From: Microcaldota archaeon | GTDB lineage: Archaea; Micrarchaeota; Micrarchaeia; Micrarchaeales; CABMGC01 | Reading direction: 5' to 3' | DNA: 5,989 nt | NCBI GenBank assembly: GCA_021835105.1 | Contig: JAKBQS010000052.1 | Coordinates: 1-5,989, forward strand | In this document: positions 1 through 5,989 of the stretch, piece by piece | How the letters are laid out: each line of letters opens with the position of its first letter | Position numbering within the stretch: the stretch's first letter is position 1 | Notes under the pieces: generated by a model | What the model was told of the DNA's origin: nothing | Database searches by the model: none | Seen by the model: the letters and a program-made list of their open reading frames with translations, nothing else | Position numbers and translations under genes: made by a program

Positions 1-105
1 CTTGAGGGCATGGAGAACAATGACTTCAGGGAAGCGGCATCGCAGATGCTCGGATCTAAGCTTTATACCAGGGAACCGTGCTATACTTCAGGAATATTGT
101 TTTGA
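1..105 (+). CDS. C-terminal end of an unidentified protein (5' truncated)
   Basis: Frame 1 is open from the first base to a TGA at 103-105, giving the last 34 residues of a protein that starts outside the window. The visible tail contains NDFREAASQMLGSKLYTR and ends in TSGILF. The stop shares its last A with an ATG at 105 that is in frame with sufC (TGATG), and no promoter is seen between the two, so the gene is probably co-transcribed with sufC. The 'NDF-EAA--ML-SK' stretch faintly resembles the C-terminal helix region of phage-type (T4-like) lysozymes, but the downstream residues fit poorly and I do not assign a function. It does not look like the end of SufB or SufD. The short tail, AGG/ATA codons and frame continuity make a real coding end likely. 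Confidence 0.5.
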   Translation, partial: LEGMENNDFREAASQMLGSKLYTREPCYTSGILF

Positions 106-116
106 TGGTTGATATT

Positions 117-848
117 ATGAGTTTAGAGATAAAGGACCTTCACGTAGAGGCAGAGGGCAAGGAAGTAGTAAGGGGCGTGAGCATAAAGGTACAGAAGGGC
201 GAGGTTCATGTAATAATGGGCCCGAACGGATCGGGAAAGACGACACTGGCAAAGGCGGTCATGGGACACCCGTCGCTCGCGATTAAGGGAGGCGAGATAC
301 TGCTGAACGGTGAGAACATAACCTCGCTGCTTCCCAATGAGAGGGCCAGGAAGGGGCTTTTCATGGAATTCCAGAACCCGGTTGAGATAGACGGACTGGG
401 CTTCCTGAATTTCCTTAACAGCGCAAGGGGTGCCCTGTCTGACGAGAAATACACCTACAAGGACTTCATTTCCGAGATAAAGGACAATGCCTCAAAGCTC
501 AAGATAAGGGAGGACCTGATAAGCAGGCCCCTCAACTACGGATTCTCAGGCGGGGAGAAGAAGAAGATGGAGATACTGCAGATGGCCGTACTTAAACCAA
601 AGTTCGCAATACTTGATGAGCCTGATTCGGGGCTTGACGTGGATGCGGTAAGGATTGTCGCCCAGGGGATAAATGATTTCCATGAGAAGACCGGAGCGGG
701 AATAATAATAATAACGCACTACAGCAGGATACTGAGCTATATGCAGCCCAACTTCATACATGTGATGAAGGACGGAAAGATAATAAGGGAAGGGGGAAAC
801 GAGCTGGTCCAGGAAGTAGAATCCAAGGGATACGAATACGAAGAATGA
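117..848 (+). CDS. sufC: SufC, Fe-S cluster assembly ABC-type ATPase
   Basis: This is the soluble ABC ATPase that, in the known SUF system, powers Fe-S cluster assembly on a SufB/SufD scaffold in the cytoplasm. Counting from the ATG at 117 the protein has 243 residues, the usual SufC length. Walker A is GPNGSGKT (35-42), the Q-loop is FQNPVEI (85-91, close to the SufC-typical FQxPVEI), the signature is FSGGEKKK (143-150), Walker B plus D-loop is ILDEPDSGLDVDA (165-177), and the switch histidine is H201 in THYSRIL. There is no membrane segment. The start at 117 gives MSLEIKDLHV, the standard SufC beginning, with a GGTTGAT element just upstream. An ATG at 105 overlapping the previous stop is the alternative, and a GTG at 78 is less likely. 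sufS follows after 4 bases. Family assignment is firm; only the start is uncertain. Confidence 0.96.
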   Translation: MSLEIKDLHVEAEGKEVVRGVSIKVQKGEVHVIMGPNGSGKTTLAKAVMGHPSLAIKGGEILLNGENITSLLPNERARKGLFMEFQNPVEIDGLGFLNFLNSARGALSDEKYTYKDFISEIKDNASKLKIREDLISRPLNYGFSGGEKKKMEILQMAVLKPKFAILDEPDSGLDVDAVRIVAQGINDFHEKTGAGIIIITHYSRILSYMQPNFIHVMKDGKIIREGGNELVQEVESKGYEYEE

Positions 849-852
849 TCTA

Positions 853-2100
853 ATGGAAGGGATGGATGCTGAGAGGATAAGGGAGGACTTCCCGATATTG
901 AGGAGAAAGGTGAACGGGAGAAGGCTGATTTATCTGGATAGCGCAGCGACATCACAGAAGCCTGAGAGTGTAATAAAGGCGGTAGACAATTATTATAGGA
1001 ACTACAACTCGAACATTCATAGGGGACTTTATAAGATAGCGGAGGAGGCGACCGAAGCTTACACCGGATCTAAGGAGAAGGTGGCGAAGCTGATAAACGC
1101 AGAGGCCTACAGGAATATAGTATACTGCAGAAACACAACGGAGGCGATAAACATGGTCGCGCTCTCCCTCGGTGGTAAGATGCTTAGGAAAGGCGATATT
1201 GTCCTTACTACCGAGATGGAGCATCACAGCAACATAGTTCCTTGGCAGATGCTCGCAAAGCGTCTGGGAAGCAAGGTGGAGTATGCAAAGCTTGATGGGG
1301 ACAAGAAGTTCATTGACATGGAAGATTACAAGTCAAGGCTGGAGAAGGACCCAAAGATAGTTACGTTTACAGCAGCTTCCAATGTCCTTGGCACAGTGAA
1401 TGATATCAAGGAGATGACCAGGCTCGCGCATAAGAAAGGCGCATTAGTAATTATTGACGGGGCGCAGCATGTGCCCCATATGCAGATGGACGTACGCGAG
1501 ATAGGATGCGACTTTCTCGCGTTCTCAGGGCATAAGATGTTCGGTCCGGCGGGAATAGGGGTCTTATACGGGAAGGAGGAAGCGCTTGAGAGCATGGAGC
1601 CTGTCCTGGGCGGTGGAGACATGATAAGGAGCGTCTCCTTTGCAAGCTGCAGCTGGAATGAGCTCCCATGGAAATTCGAGGCTGGGACTTCCAATATAGA
1701 AGGCGGGATAGGGCTCGGTGCTGCAGTGGACTATATGCTCTCAATAGGCATCAGCAGGATACGTGAACATGAGGAGAAGCTTACTAGATATGCGCTTGAA
1801 TCCATGGCAGGTATCAAAGGAGTGGAGGTCTTCGGCCCTGGAATAGATGAGACTGGGAGACGAGGTGGAACCATCTCCTTTAATGTAAAGGGCATACACC
1901 CACACGATCTCTCCACGATCTTTGACAGTGAAGGCATAGCAATACGCGCCGGACACCACTGCGCAATGCCACTTGTCAATTCCGTCCTCGGGCAGGATGC
2001 AGTAGCAAGAATCAGCTTCTATGCATACAACAGCGAGGAGGATGTTGATGCACTTACGCCTGCAATAAGCAAGGCCAAGGAAGTGCTCAAGGTTTCCTGA
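853..2100 (+). CDS. sufS: SufS, PLP-dependent cysteine desulfurase (group II)
   Basis: Cysteine desulfurase of the SufS/CsdA group removes sulfur from L-cysteine as an enzyme-bound persulfide, releasing alanine, to feed Fe-S cluster assembly. The 415 residues match the family's usual length of about 405-420. Visible landmarks are the N-terminal YLDSAATSQKP (27-37), the cofactor-stacking histidine region EMEHHSN (121-127), the PLP-binding D202 and Q205 in IDGAQ, the Schiff-base lysine K228 in SGHKMFGPAG, the LPWKFEAGT segment (271-279), and the persulfide cysteine C370 in RAGHHCAMP. All catalytic residues are present. The ATG at 853 lies 4 bases after the sufC stop; a second in-frame ATG at 862 has a GGAAGG abutting it with no spacing and is less likely. 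The last 14 bases overlap the end of the convergent methyltransferase gene. No sulfur-acceptor gene (SufE or SufU) is visible. Confidence 0.96.
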   Translation: MEGMDAERIREDFPILRRKVNGRRLIYLDSAATSQKPESVIKAVDNYYRNYNSNIHRGLYKIAEEATEAYTGSKEKVAKLINAEAYRNIVYCRNTTEAINMVALSLGGKMLRKGDIVLTTEMEHHSNIVPWQMLAKRLGSKVEYAKLDGDKKFIDMEDYKSRLEKDPKIVTFTAASNVLGTVNDIKEMTRLAHKKGALVIIDGAQHVPHMQMDVREIGCDFLAFSGHKMFGPAGIGVLYGKEEALESMEPVLGGGDMIRSVSFASCSWNELPWKFEAGTSNIEGGIGLGAAVDYMLSIGISRIREHEEKLTRYALESMAGIKGVEVFGPGIDETGRRGGTISFNVKGIHPHDLSTIFDSEGIAIRAGHHCAMPLVNSVLGQDAVARISFYAYNSEEDVDALTPAISKAKEVLKVS

Positions 2101-2743
2101 GGGAAGTTTGGGAAGACAGCAGATATGTTATTATGTCCTCGAAAAATATATGCAGTTTCTCCGTCTTCTCCATTTCTAAGCCCGAAGTCGATATTATCTC
2201 GCGCATCTCCTTGGAATCTGCAAGGCTGCTGGATACTGTTATTATTTTTCCTCCAGGAGCCAGATGCTCAGGTGCGGCTTTTAGGAATCTGCGGATTGTT
2301 TCGTTGCCCCCAGGACCGCTCTCCACCTGGATAGCAATTTTCCTCTCAGTAATCTCTCCGGATTCAGGGAGATAAGGCGGGTTGAATACTATCAGGTCAA
2401 ACCTGCCGGCAATCTCGGAGAAGAGGTCTGAACGTATGATATGCGGAATTGTGTGAAGAGCTGCGGCGTTATTCTTTGTGTTAAGTTTCGCGTTTCTTAC
2501 TGCAGATTCGCTTATGTCTGATAGCACTACGTACTCCACGCTGGCGTACAATGCGAGGTTTATGCCAAGTATTCCGGTGCCCGTGCCGAGATCCAGGGCA
2601 TGGATGCCTTTCCTGTTTCGAAACTCACCATCCATAAGCTGCTTAAGCATTGAGAGCGCAAGATAAGAATCTTCGGATGGAGGGTATACATCTTCAATTG
2701 CATCTATATGCGGTTCGTTTGGATGCTCGGCTGGAGACCACAT
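2087..2743 (-). CDS. HemK2/Mtq2-like methyltransferase, probably release-factor glutamine-specific
   Basis: This is a 218-residue class I SAM-dependent methyltransferase. The N-terminal DVYPPSEDSYLAL (18-30) matches the 'VYxPxEDTxLL' opening of the short archaeal/eukaryotic HemK2 (Mtq2/N6AMT1) family, which lacks the extra N-terminal helical domain of bacterial PrmC. The SAM-binding motif is ALDLGTGTGILG (49-60), an acidic residue D76 lies in LSDIS, and the substrate-amide motif is NPPY (121-124). A GPGG loop (143-146) and FFEDIITYLL (200-209) complete the fold. In the known family the enzyme methylates the GGQ glutamine of class I release factor (aRF1), usually with a Trm112 zinc-finger partner, which is not seen here. 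The gene runs convergent to sufS with a 14-base tail overlap and divergent from lig. No Shine-Dalgarno precedes the start, and a TATA-like box about 26 bases upstream suggests a leaderless mRNA. The fold is certain; the substrate is inferred. Confidence 0.88.
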   Translation of the reverse strand: MWSPAEHPNEPHIDAIEDVYPPSEDSYLALSMLKQLMDGEFRNRKGIHALDLGTGTGILGINLALYASVEYVVLSDISESAVRNAKLNTKNNAAALHTIPHIIRSDLFSEIAGRFDLIVFNPPYLPESGEITERKIAIQVESGPGGNETIRRFLKAAPEHLAPGGKIITVSSSLADSKEMREIISTSGLEMEKTEKLHIFFEDIITYLLSSQTSLRKP

Positions 2744-2764
2744 GCAGATAGATTGCTTTGCGGA

Positions 2765-2773
2765 TTTTTATAG
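2765..2773. promoter_or_regulatory. Shared TATA-like element of a divergent promoter
   Basis: The + strand reads TTTTTATAG and the - strand CTATAAAAA. Its centre (2769) is 25 bases before the lig ATG at 2794 and 26 bases before the methyltransferase ATG at 2743. That is the usual distance from an archaeal TATA box to the transcription start, so both transcripts could begin at or next to their start codons. On the - strand the preceding bases (CAATAAC) are an A-rich candidate for a TFB recognition element; on the + strand the flank is less convincing. Orientation is inferred from spacing only. Confidence 0.5.
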
Positions 2774-2793
2774 GTTATTGCAGAAGGTTCATT

Positions 2794-4560
2794 ATGCTAT
2801 TTGGAGAGATTGCAGACTATTACAGCAGGCTTGAGGCAACGCAGTCAAGGATAGAGATGGTAGGCATCCTCAAGGATATGTTCAGCAGGATGGACAAGGA
2901 GGAGATCGCCAAGATAGTATATATGACGCAGGGAGTCCTTGGCCCATCTTTTGAGAGCCTGCAGGTAGGGATCGCAGAAAAGCTTGCGGAAGAAGCGATA
3001 GCCGAAGCTGCGGGTTACGAGAAGAAGGATGTCGTGGCAGCCTTCAGGAAGACTGGTGACCTTGGCACAGCTGCTGAGGAGCTCTCAGGGAAGAAAAGAA
3101 GCAGGCTTCTCTCCTATTCGAAGCTCTCCGGTGCGCATGTATTTGACACAATGATGGATATAGCAAAGGCTTCCGGGGAGGGCAGCAAAGATGCAAAGAT
3201 AAAGGGCATGGTGAGCCTGCTCTCTTCTGCGTCTCCGCTGGAGGCGCGTTACATCGTGAGATTTGCACTCGGCACGCTAAGGCTTGGAGCGGGAGATGCA
3301 ACAATAATGGAAGCTCTTGCGCTTATGGCAACCGGGGACAGGACCAATAAGGATAAGCTCGAGAGGGCTTACAATGTCTGCGGAGACCTTGGCAGGGTCG
3401 CGGGGACCCTGACTGCGATGGGAATGGAGGGGATAGAAAATTTCAGGGCAGAGGTTTTCAGCCCTGTGAAGCCGGCGCTTGCTGAGAGGCTGCCCACATC
3501 AGAGGAGATAATGGAGAGGATGGGAGGCAGATGCGCAGTGGAGAGCAAGTATGACGGGTTGCGTGCGCAGGTGCACTTCAGCAGGAAGAAGGGCAGGGTA
3601 GAGATATTCTCAAGGAACCTGGAGCGGATAACGGAGATGTTTCCTGACATATCTGAAGCACTCTTCAATGAGATCTCCGCTGATGAATGCATAGTGGAAG
3701 GGGAGGTTATAGCTTACGACGAAGTGGCTGGAACATTCAGGCCTTTTCAGGAAACAATACAGAGGAAGAGGAAGCATGATATAGATGAGAAGAGCAGGCA
3801 GATACCAGTAAAGCTCTTCCTTTTCGACGTCTTGTATCTGGACGGGAAGGAATGCCTTGGGTTGCCATACAGAGAGAGGCGCAGGCTGCTTGAGAAGATG
3901 ATAAGAGGCGGGATGGTTATCGAAGCGGCAGATAGGATAATAGCGTCTTCGCCTAAGGAGCTTGATTCTTATTTTGAGCGCAGCGTAGAGAGCGGCCTCG
4001 AGGGGATAGTTGCAAAGGGCATTGATTCTGTGTATGTTGCCGGGGCGAGGAGGTTCAGCTGGATAAAGCTCAAGAGGAGCTACAAGGGAGAGCTCTCGGA
4101 TACTGTTGATCTGGTAATAATAGGATATTACAGAGGGAAAGGCTCCAGGACCGAGTTCGGCCTCGGCGGCCTGCTGTGTGCAGTCTACAACGACGCCACG
4201 GATATATTTGAGAGCATAACCAAGATAGGCACAGGGTTTACAGAACACCAGATGAAGGATTTGTGGGACAGGTGCAGGGATATCTCAAGGAAGGCGAAGC
4301 CGGCCAGGGTTCTCTCCCAGCTGGAGCCGGATTTCTGGGTCGATCCGAAGTATGTGATAGAGGTGAGGGCAGACGAGATAACCAGATCTCCGACTCATAT
4401 GTGCGGCAGGGGAAGCGACTCTGATGAGGGATATGCTCTGAGATTCCCGAGGATAGTGAGCGAAGGAATACGCGAAGACAAGAGTGCAGAAGATGCAACT
4501 ACAACGGAGGAGATAGTCTCGATGTACTCTGAACAGAAGAGAACAAAAGTAAAAGACTAG
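2794..4560 (+). CDS. lig: ATP-dependent DNA ligase (LigI type)
   Basis: This enzyme seals 3'-OH/5'-phosphate nicks using ATP, as in Okazaki-fragment joining and repair. It has 588 residues, close to the 550-610 usual for archaeal replicative ligases. Order: an N-terminal helical DNA-binding domain (about 1-220), the adenylation domain, and a C-terminal OB domain. The adenylated lysine is K252 in ESKYDGLRAQVHF; motif Ia is FSRNLERIT (272-280); VEGEVIAYD is at 302-309; motif III is FLFDVLYLDG (342-351); motif IV is EGIVAK (403-408); motif V is SWIKLKRSY (422-430); and RFPR (550-553) begins motif VI, followed by the family-typical EDATTTEEIVSMY. All nucleotidyl-transfer motifs are intact. The start at 2794 gives MLFGEIADYY, the normal ligase beginning. 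A start at 2758 would add 12 atypical residues and place the start upstream of the TATA-like box. A weak GAAGGT lies 5 bases before the chosen ATG. An NAD-type ligase is ruled out by the motif set. Confidence 0.96.
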   Translation: MLFGEIADYYSRLEATQSRIEMVGILKDMFSRMDKEEIAKIVYMTQGVLGPSFESLQVGIAEKLAEEAIAEAAGYEKKDVVAAFRKTGDLGTAAEELSGKKRSRLLSYSKLSGAHVFDTMMDIAKASGEGSKDAKIKGMVSLLSSASPLEARYIVRFALGTLRLGAGDATIMEALALMATGDRTNKDKLERAYNVCGDLGRVAGTLTAMGMEGIENFRAEVFSPVKPALAERLPTSEEIMERMGGRCAVESKYDGLRAQVHFSRKKGRVEIFSRNLERITEMFPDISEALFNEISADECIVEGEVIAYDEVAGTFRPFQETIQRKRKHDIDEKSRQIPVKLFLFDVLYLDGKECLGLPYRERRRLLEKMIRGGMVIEAADRIIASSPKELDSYFERSVESGLEGIVAKGIDSVYVAGARRFSWIKLKRSYKGELSDTVDLVIIGYYRGKGSRTEFGLGGLLCAVYNDATDIFESITKIGTGFTEHQMKDLWDRCRDISRKAKPARVLSQLEPDFWVDPKYVIEVRADEITRSPTHMCGRGSDSDEGYALRFPRIVSEGIREDKSAEDATTTEEIVSMYSEQKRTKVKD

Positions 4561-4576
4561 ATATTTTAATAAATGA

Positions 4577-4587
4577 TTTTTACTTTT
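4577..4587 (+). terminator. T-rich candidate terminator after lig
   Basis: TTTTTACTTTT begins 16 bases after the lig stop codon. Archaeal intrinsic termination commonly uses oligo-T runs on the coding strand without a stable hairpin, and none is visible here. The second T run is also part of the TATA-like element that follows, so the assignment rests on position and composition only. Confidence 0.35.
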
Positions 4588-4597
4588 ATATATATTA
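4584..4597 (+). promoter_or_regulatory. Upstream TATA-like element before ftsZ
   Basis: TTTTATATATATTA resembles an archaeal TATA box. If used on the + strand, transcription would begin near 4617, giving the first ftsZ a leader of about 50 bases. It may instead be simple AT-rich spacer; the element at 4617-4643 fits the start codon better. Confidence 0.3.
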
Positions 4598-4616
4598 TCA
4601 TGGTGTGTGATTTTCT

Positions 4617-4643
4617 ACAAAAGATATTTAAATATATATTTAA
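4617..4643 (+). promoter_or_regulatory. Probable ftsZ core promoter with palindromic TATA region
   Basis: An A-rich ACAAAAG (4617-4623), a candidate TFB recognition element, is followed directly by ATATTTAAATA (4624-4634). Initiation some 25 bases downstream would fall near 4654, just before the ribosome binding site, leaving a leader of about 15 bases. Positions 4628-4643 (TTAAATATATATTTAA) form a perfect 16-base palindrome overlapping the box, so binding could be orientation-ambiguous or the palindrome could be an operator. Spacing supports the + orientation towards ftsZ. Confidence 0.55.
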
Positions 4644-4656
4644 GATTACATACTAA

Positions 4657-4665
4657 GAGGCGATC
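4657..4665 (+). promoter_or_regulatory. Extended ribosome binding site of the first ftsZ
   Basis: GAGGCGATC differs by one base from GAGGTGATC, the extended complement of a typical archaeal 16S rRNA 3' end, and lies 3 bases before the ATG at 4669. It is the best ribosome binding site in the window and fixes the ftsZ start. Confidence 0.7.
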
Positions 4666-4668
4666 AGG

Positions 4669-5727
4669 ATGGTAGACTTTACAAGCGATTTGTTAGGAGG
4701 CAAGGGTTCGGGGGCTGACGCAGTCAGCGATTCCACGCAGATAAAGATAGTTACTGTTGGAGTTGGGGGTGGAGGAAACAACACGGTAAACAGGCTGCTC
4801 AAGGTTGGCGTTAAGGGAACGGATCTTGTTGCGGTGAACACCGATGCCCAGCACTTCAAGATAATAGATGAGAGGATAAAAAAGATACTCATAGGAAAGA
4901 ACATGACCAGAGGCCTTGGAGCCGGAGGGGATCCTGAGATAGGAGCCAAGGCTGCAGAGCTTGACAGACAGCTCCTTGAAGAGACTTTCTACGGGGCCCA
5001 GCTTGTCTTCCTCTGCGCAGGGATGGGAGGCGGAACCGGAACGGGGGCAATGCCTGTAGTAGCACAGATAGCAAAGGAGCAGGGTGCGATAGTAGTCTCA
5101 ATGGTAACCTACCCATTCGATCTGGAAAGGGTAAGGAAGACAAAGGCTTCTGAAGGTATACAGAGATTGAGAAAGTATAGCGACAGCGTTATCATACTGG
5201 ATAACAACAGGCTTGTGAAGCTTGTGCCTAATCTGCCAATGAACGAGGCTTTTGCCGTAGCAGACGACATACTCGCCAAGGCAATAGGAGGACTCGTATG
5301 GACAATTACCCAGCCGAGCCTGATAAACATAGACTTCGCGGATGTGAGATCCATAATGGGAAGCGGCGACGTAGGATTCATCTCTGTGGGCACGGGCAAG
5401 GGCAACGACAGAGTAGCTTCTGCTGCTGAGGCAGTGGTGAAGAACAAGCTGCTTGATGTGGACTTTGAGAACGCAAAGGGCGCGCTGATACATATATCAG
5501 GTGCGTCAGATCTGACGCTTGGAGATGCAATAAAGGCTGGAGAGCAGATAACCGAGAGGATGGATCCTAAGGCCAACATAAAGTGGGGCGCAAGGATAAT
5601 ACCGGGATTCGAGGGCCAGCTTGAGATAGTTGCAATAGTAACGGGCGTGCGCGGCTCAAGCATAGCGGGCAAGTTCGACGAGATGGCTACAAGGAAGGCA
5701 AGATACGACGGAATAGATTACATATAA
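4669..5727 (+). CDS. ftsZ: FtsZ cell division GTPase, first tandem copy (FtsZ2-like)
   Basis: FtsZ is the tubulin-like GTPase that polymerises into the midcell division ring. The 352-residue protein is complete. The nucleotide loop is [13 protein letters not shown] (31-43), followed by VNTDAQH (56-62), [11 protein letters not shown] (82-92), and the tubulin signature GGGTGTGA (120-127) with M128 where the family usually has A or S before [14 protein letters not shown] is at 178-190, and the T7 loop [11 protein letters not shown] (220-230) carries the GTP-hydrolysis acidic residues D222 and D225. The C-terminal FtsZ domain includes [11 protein letters not shown] (306-316), ending in a short RYDGIDYI tail, a possible partner-binding peptide (archaeal SepF is the known type of anchor; inferred here). 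The VTYPF and DNNRL-VPNLP stretches recall archaeal FtsZ2 rather than FtsZ1, judged from memory. A strong ribosome binding site precedes it and a second ftsZ follows after 11 bases. Confidence 0.97.
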   Translation: MVDFTSDLLGGKGSGADAVSDSTQIKIVTVGVGGGGNNTVNRLLKVGVKGTDLVAVNTDAQHFKIIDERIKKILIGKNMTRGLGAGGDPEIGAKAAELDRQLLEETFYGAQLVFLCAGMGGGTGTGAMPVVAQIAKEQGAIVVSMVTYPFDLERVRKTKASEGIQRLRKYSDSVIILDNNRLVKLVPNLPMNEAFAVADDILAKAIGGLVWTITQPSLINIDFADVRSIMGSGDVGFISVGTGKGNDRVASAAEAVVKNKLLDVDFENAKGALIHISGASDLTLGDAIKAGEQITERMDPKANIKWGARIIPGFEGQLEIVAIVTGVRGSSIAGKFDEMATRKARYDGIDYI

Positions 5728-5738
5728 AGGTGGTATCT

Positions 5739-5989
5739 ATGCCTGAACAGGTCGATTACGACTCCATGGTAGCCAGGATTGCAGTTGTAGGGGTAGGCGG
5801 ACAGGGCAGCAACCTTGTCAACAGGCTCTACAGCAACGGCATGAAGAGCGCGGACACAATAGCCCTTAATACCGATCATGCGCATCTCAATATGATAAAG
5901 GCGCAGAAGAAGCTATTGATAGGCAGGGAGATAACCAGCGGCTACGGCGCCGGTGGTTTCCCTGAGGTAGCTGCAAAGTGCGCTGATGC
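5739..5989 (+). CDS. ftsZ: Second FtsZ paralogue, N-terminal part (FtsZ1-like; 3' truncated)
   Basis: The frame from the ATG at 5739 is open to the window end, giving 83 whole codons of a second FtsZ/tubulin-fold GTPase. Visible are the nucleotide loop VVGVGGQGSNLVNRLY (16-31), ALNTDHAHL (42-50), KKLLIGREITSGYGAGGFPEV (58-78) and the beginning of the next helix. The G-rich loop and NTD are conserved; TDHAHL replaces the commoner TDAQHL, and GGFPE replaces GGDPE. The NRLY and GAGG[YF]PEV wording recalls archaeal FtsZ1, unlike the preceding copy, so this is probably an old paralogue and not a recent duplication. The N-terminal extension is short (about 12 residues). An AGGTGGT ribosome binding site (5728-5734) lies 4 bases before the ATG, and the 11-base gap to the first ftsZ implies co-transcription. 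The GTP signature loop, T7 loop and C-terminus are beyond the window, so activity cannot be judged. Confidence 0.92.
   Translation, partial: MPEQVDYDSMVARIAVVGVGGQGSNLVNRLYSNGMKSADTIALNTDHAHLNMIKAQKKLLIGREITSGYGAGGFPEVAAKCAD

Noticed and set aside
2125..2375. Overlapping + strand open frames of 69 and 80 codons downstream of sufS.
   Set aside because: They are antisense to the methyltransferase NPPY and C-terminal region, which gives a convincing family match on the - strand.
2758..2793. A longer lig start at the ATG at 2758 adding 12 residues.
   Set aside because: The added residues (MRIFIGYCRRFI) are not typical of ligases, the ATG lies upstream of the TATA-like box, and MLFGEIADYY at 2794 matches the family's normal beginning.
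3610..4248. A 212-codon open frame on the - strand inside lig.
   Set aside because: It lies wholly opposite conserved ligase motifs, has no recognisable domain, and its length follows from the AGG/ATA-rich codon use of the real gene.
4600..4656. An 18-codon open frame (MVCDFLQKIF...) ending just before the ftsZ ribosome binding site, considered as a leader peptide.
   Set aside because: It has no ribosome binding site, and both candidate TATA boxes would start transcription downstream of its ATG. It is AT-rich spacer that happens to be open.
5109..5672. A 187-codon open frame on the - strand inside the first ftsZ.
   Set aside because: It is antisense to a strongly conserved FtsZ reading frame, and its translation is low-complexity and Ser/Ala/Pro-rich with no family resemblance.
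1..5989. Search by eye for CRISPR repeats, tRNA or rRNA genes, insertion sequences, toxin-antitoxin pairs or a new defence system.
   Set aside because: Nearly all of the window is accounted for by intact housekeeping genes with short spacers. I saw no spaced direct repeats, tRNA-like folds, transposase motifs or terminal inverted repeats.

Overview
The window reads as chromosomal DNA from an archaeon. The support is a LigI-type ATP-dependent DNA ligase with the archaeal domain order, two FtsZ genes of archaeal type side by side, a HemK2/Mtq2-like methyltransferase, TATA-type promoters and GAGGTGATC-like ribosome binding sites. Arg and Ile codons are strongly biased to AGG and ATA, and genes are tightly packed. 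A small-genome DPANN-type lineage (for example the Micrarchaeota/Diapherotrites side) is a reasonable guess, but nothing here fixes the lineage.

Layout: (1) 1-105, the C-terminal end of an unidentified gene, whose TGA shares a base with a possible sufC start. (2) 117-848 sufC and 853-2100 sufS, a two-gene Fe-S cluster assembly unit on the + strand with a 4-base gap; no sufB or sufD is seen. (3) 2087-2743 on the - strand, a class I SAM methyltransferase, probably the release-factor glutamine methyltransferase. Its tail overlaps the sufS tail by 14 bases. (4) A 50-base divergent intergenic region (2744-2793) with one TATA-like element nearly equidistant from two start codons, suggesting a shared bidirectional promoter and leaderless mRNAs. 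(5) 2794-4560 lig, a full-length ATP-dependent DNA ligase. (6) An AT-rich 108-base spacer (4561-4668) with a T-tract terminator candidate and two TATA-like elements. (7) 4669-5727 ftsZ, complete, and 11 bases later a second ftsZ that runs off the window at 5989.

The genes fall into separate housekeeping tasks: Fe-S cluster building (SufC ATPase plus SufS cysteine desulfurase), translation termination (methyltransferase), Okazaki-fragment joining and repair (ligase), and cell division (two FtsZ paralogues, probably co-transcribed). All complete genes look intact, with key catalytic residues present. I see no mobile element, CRISPR array, tRNA, rRNA or defence system. The most interesting points are the tandem ftsZ pair of two apparently different subfamilies, the nearly symmetric divergent promoter, and the sufC-sufS pairing without scaffold genes beside it.
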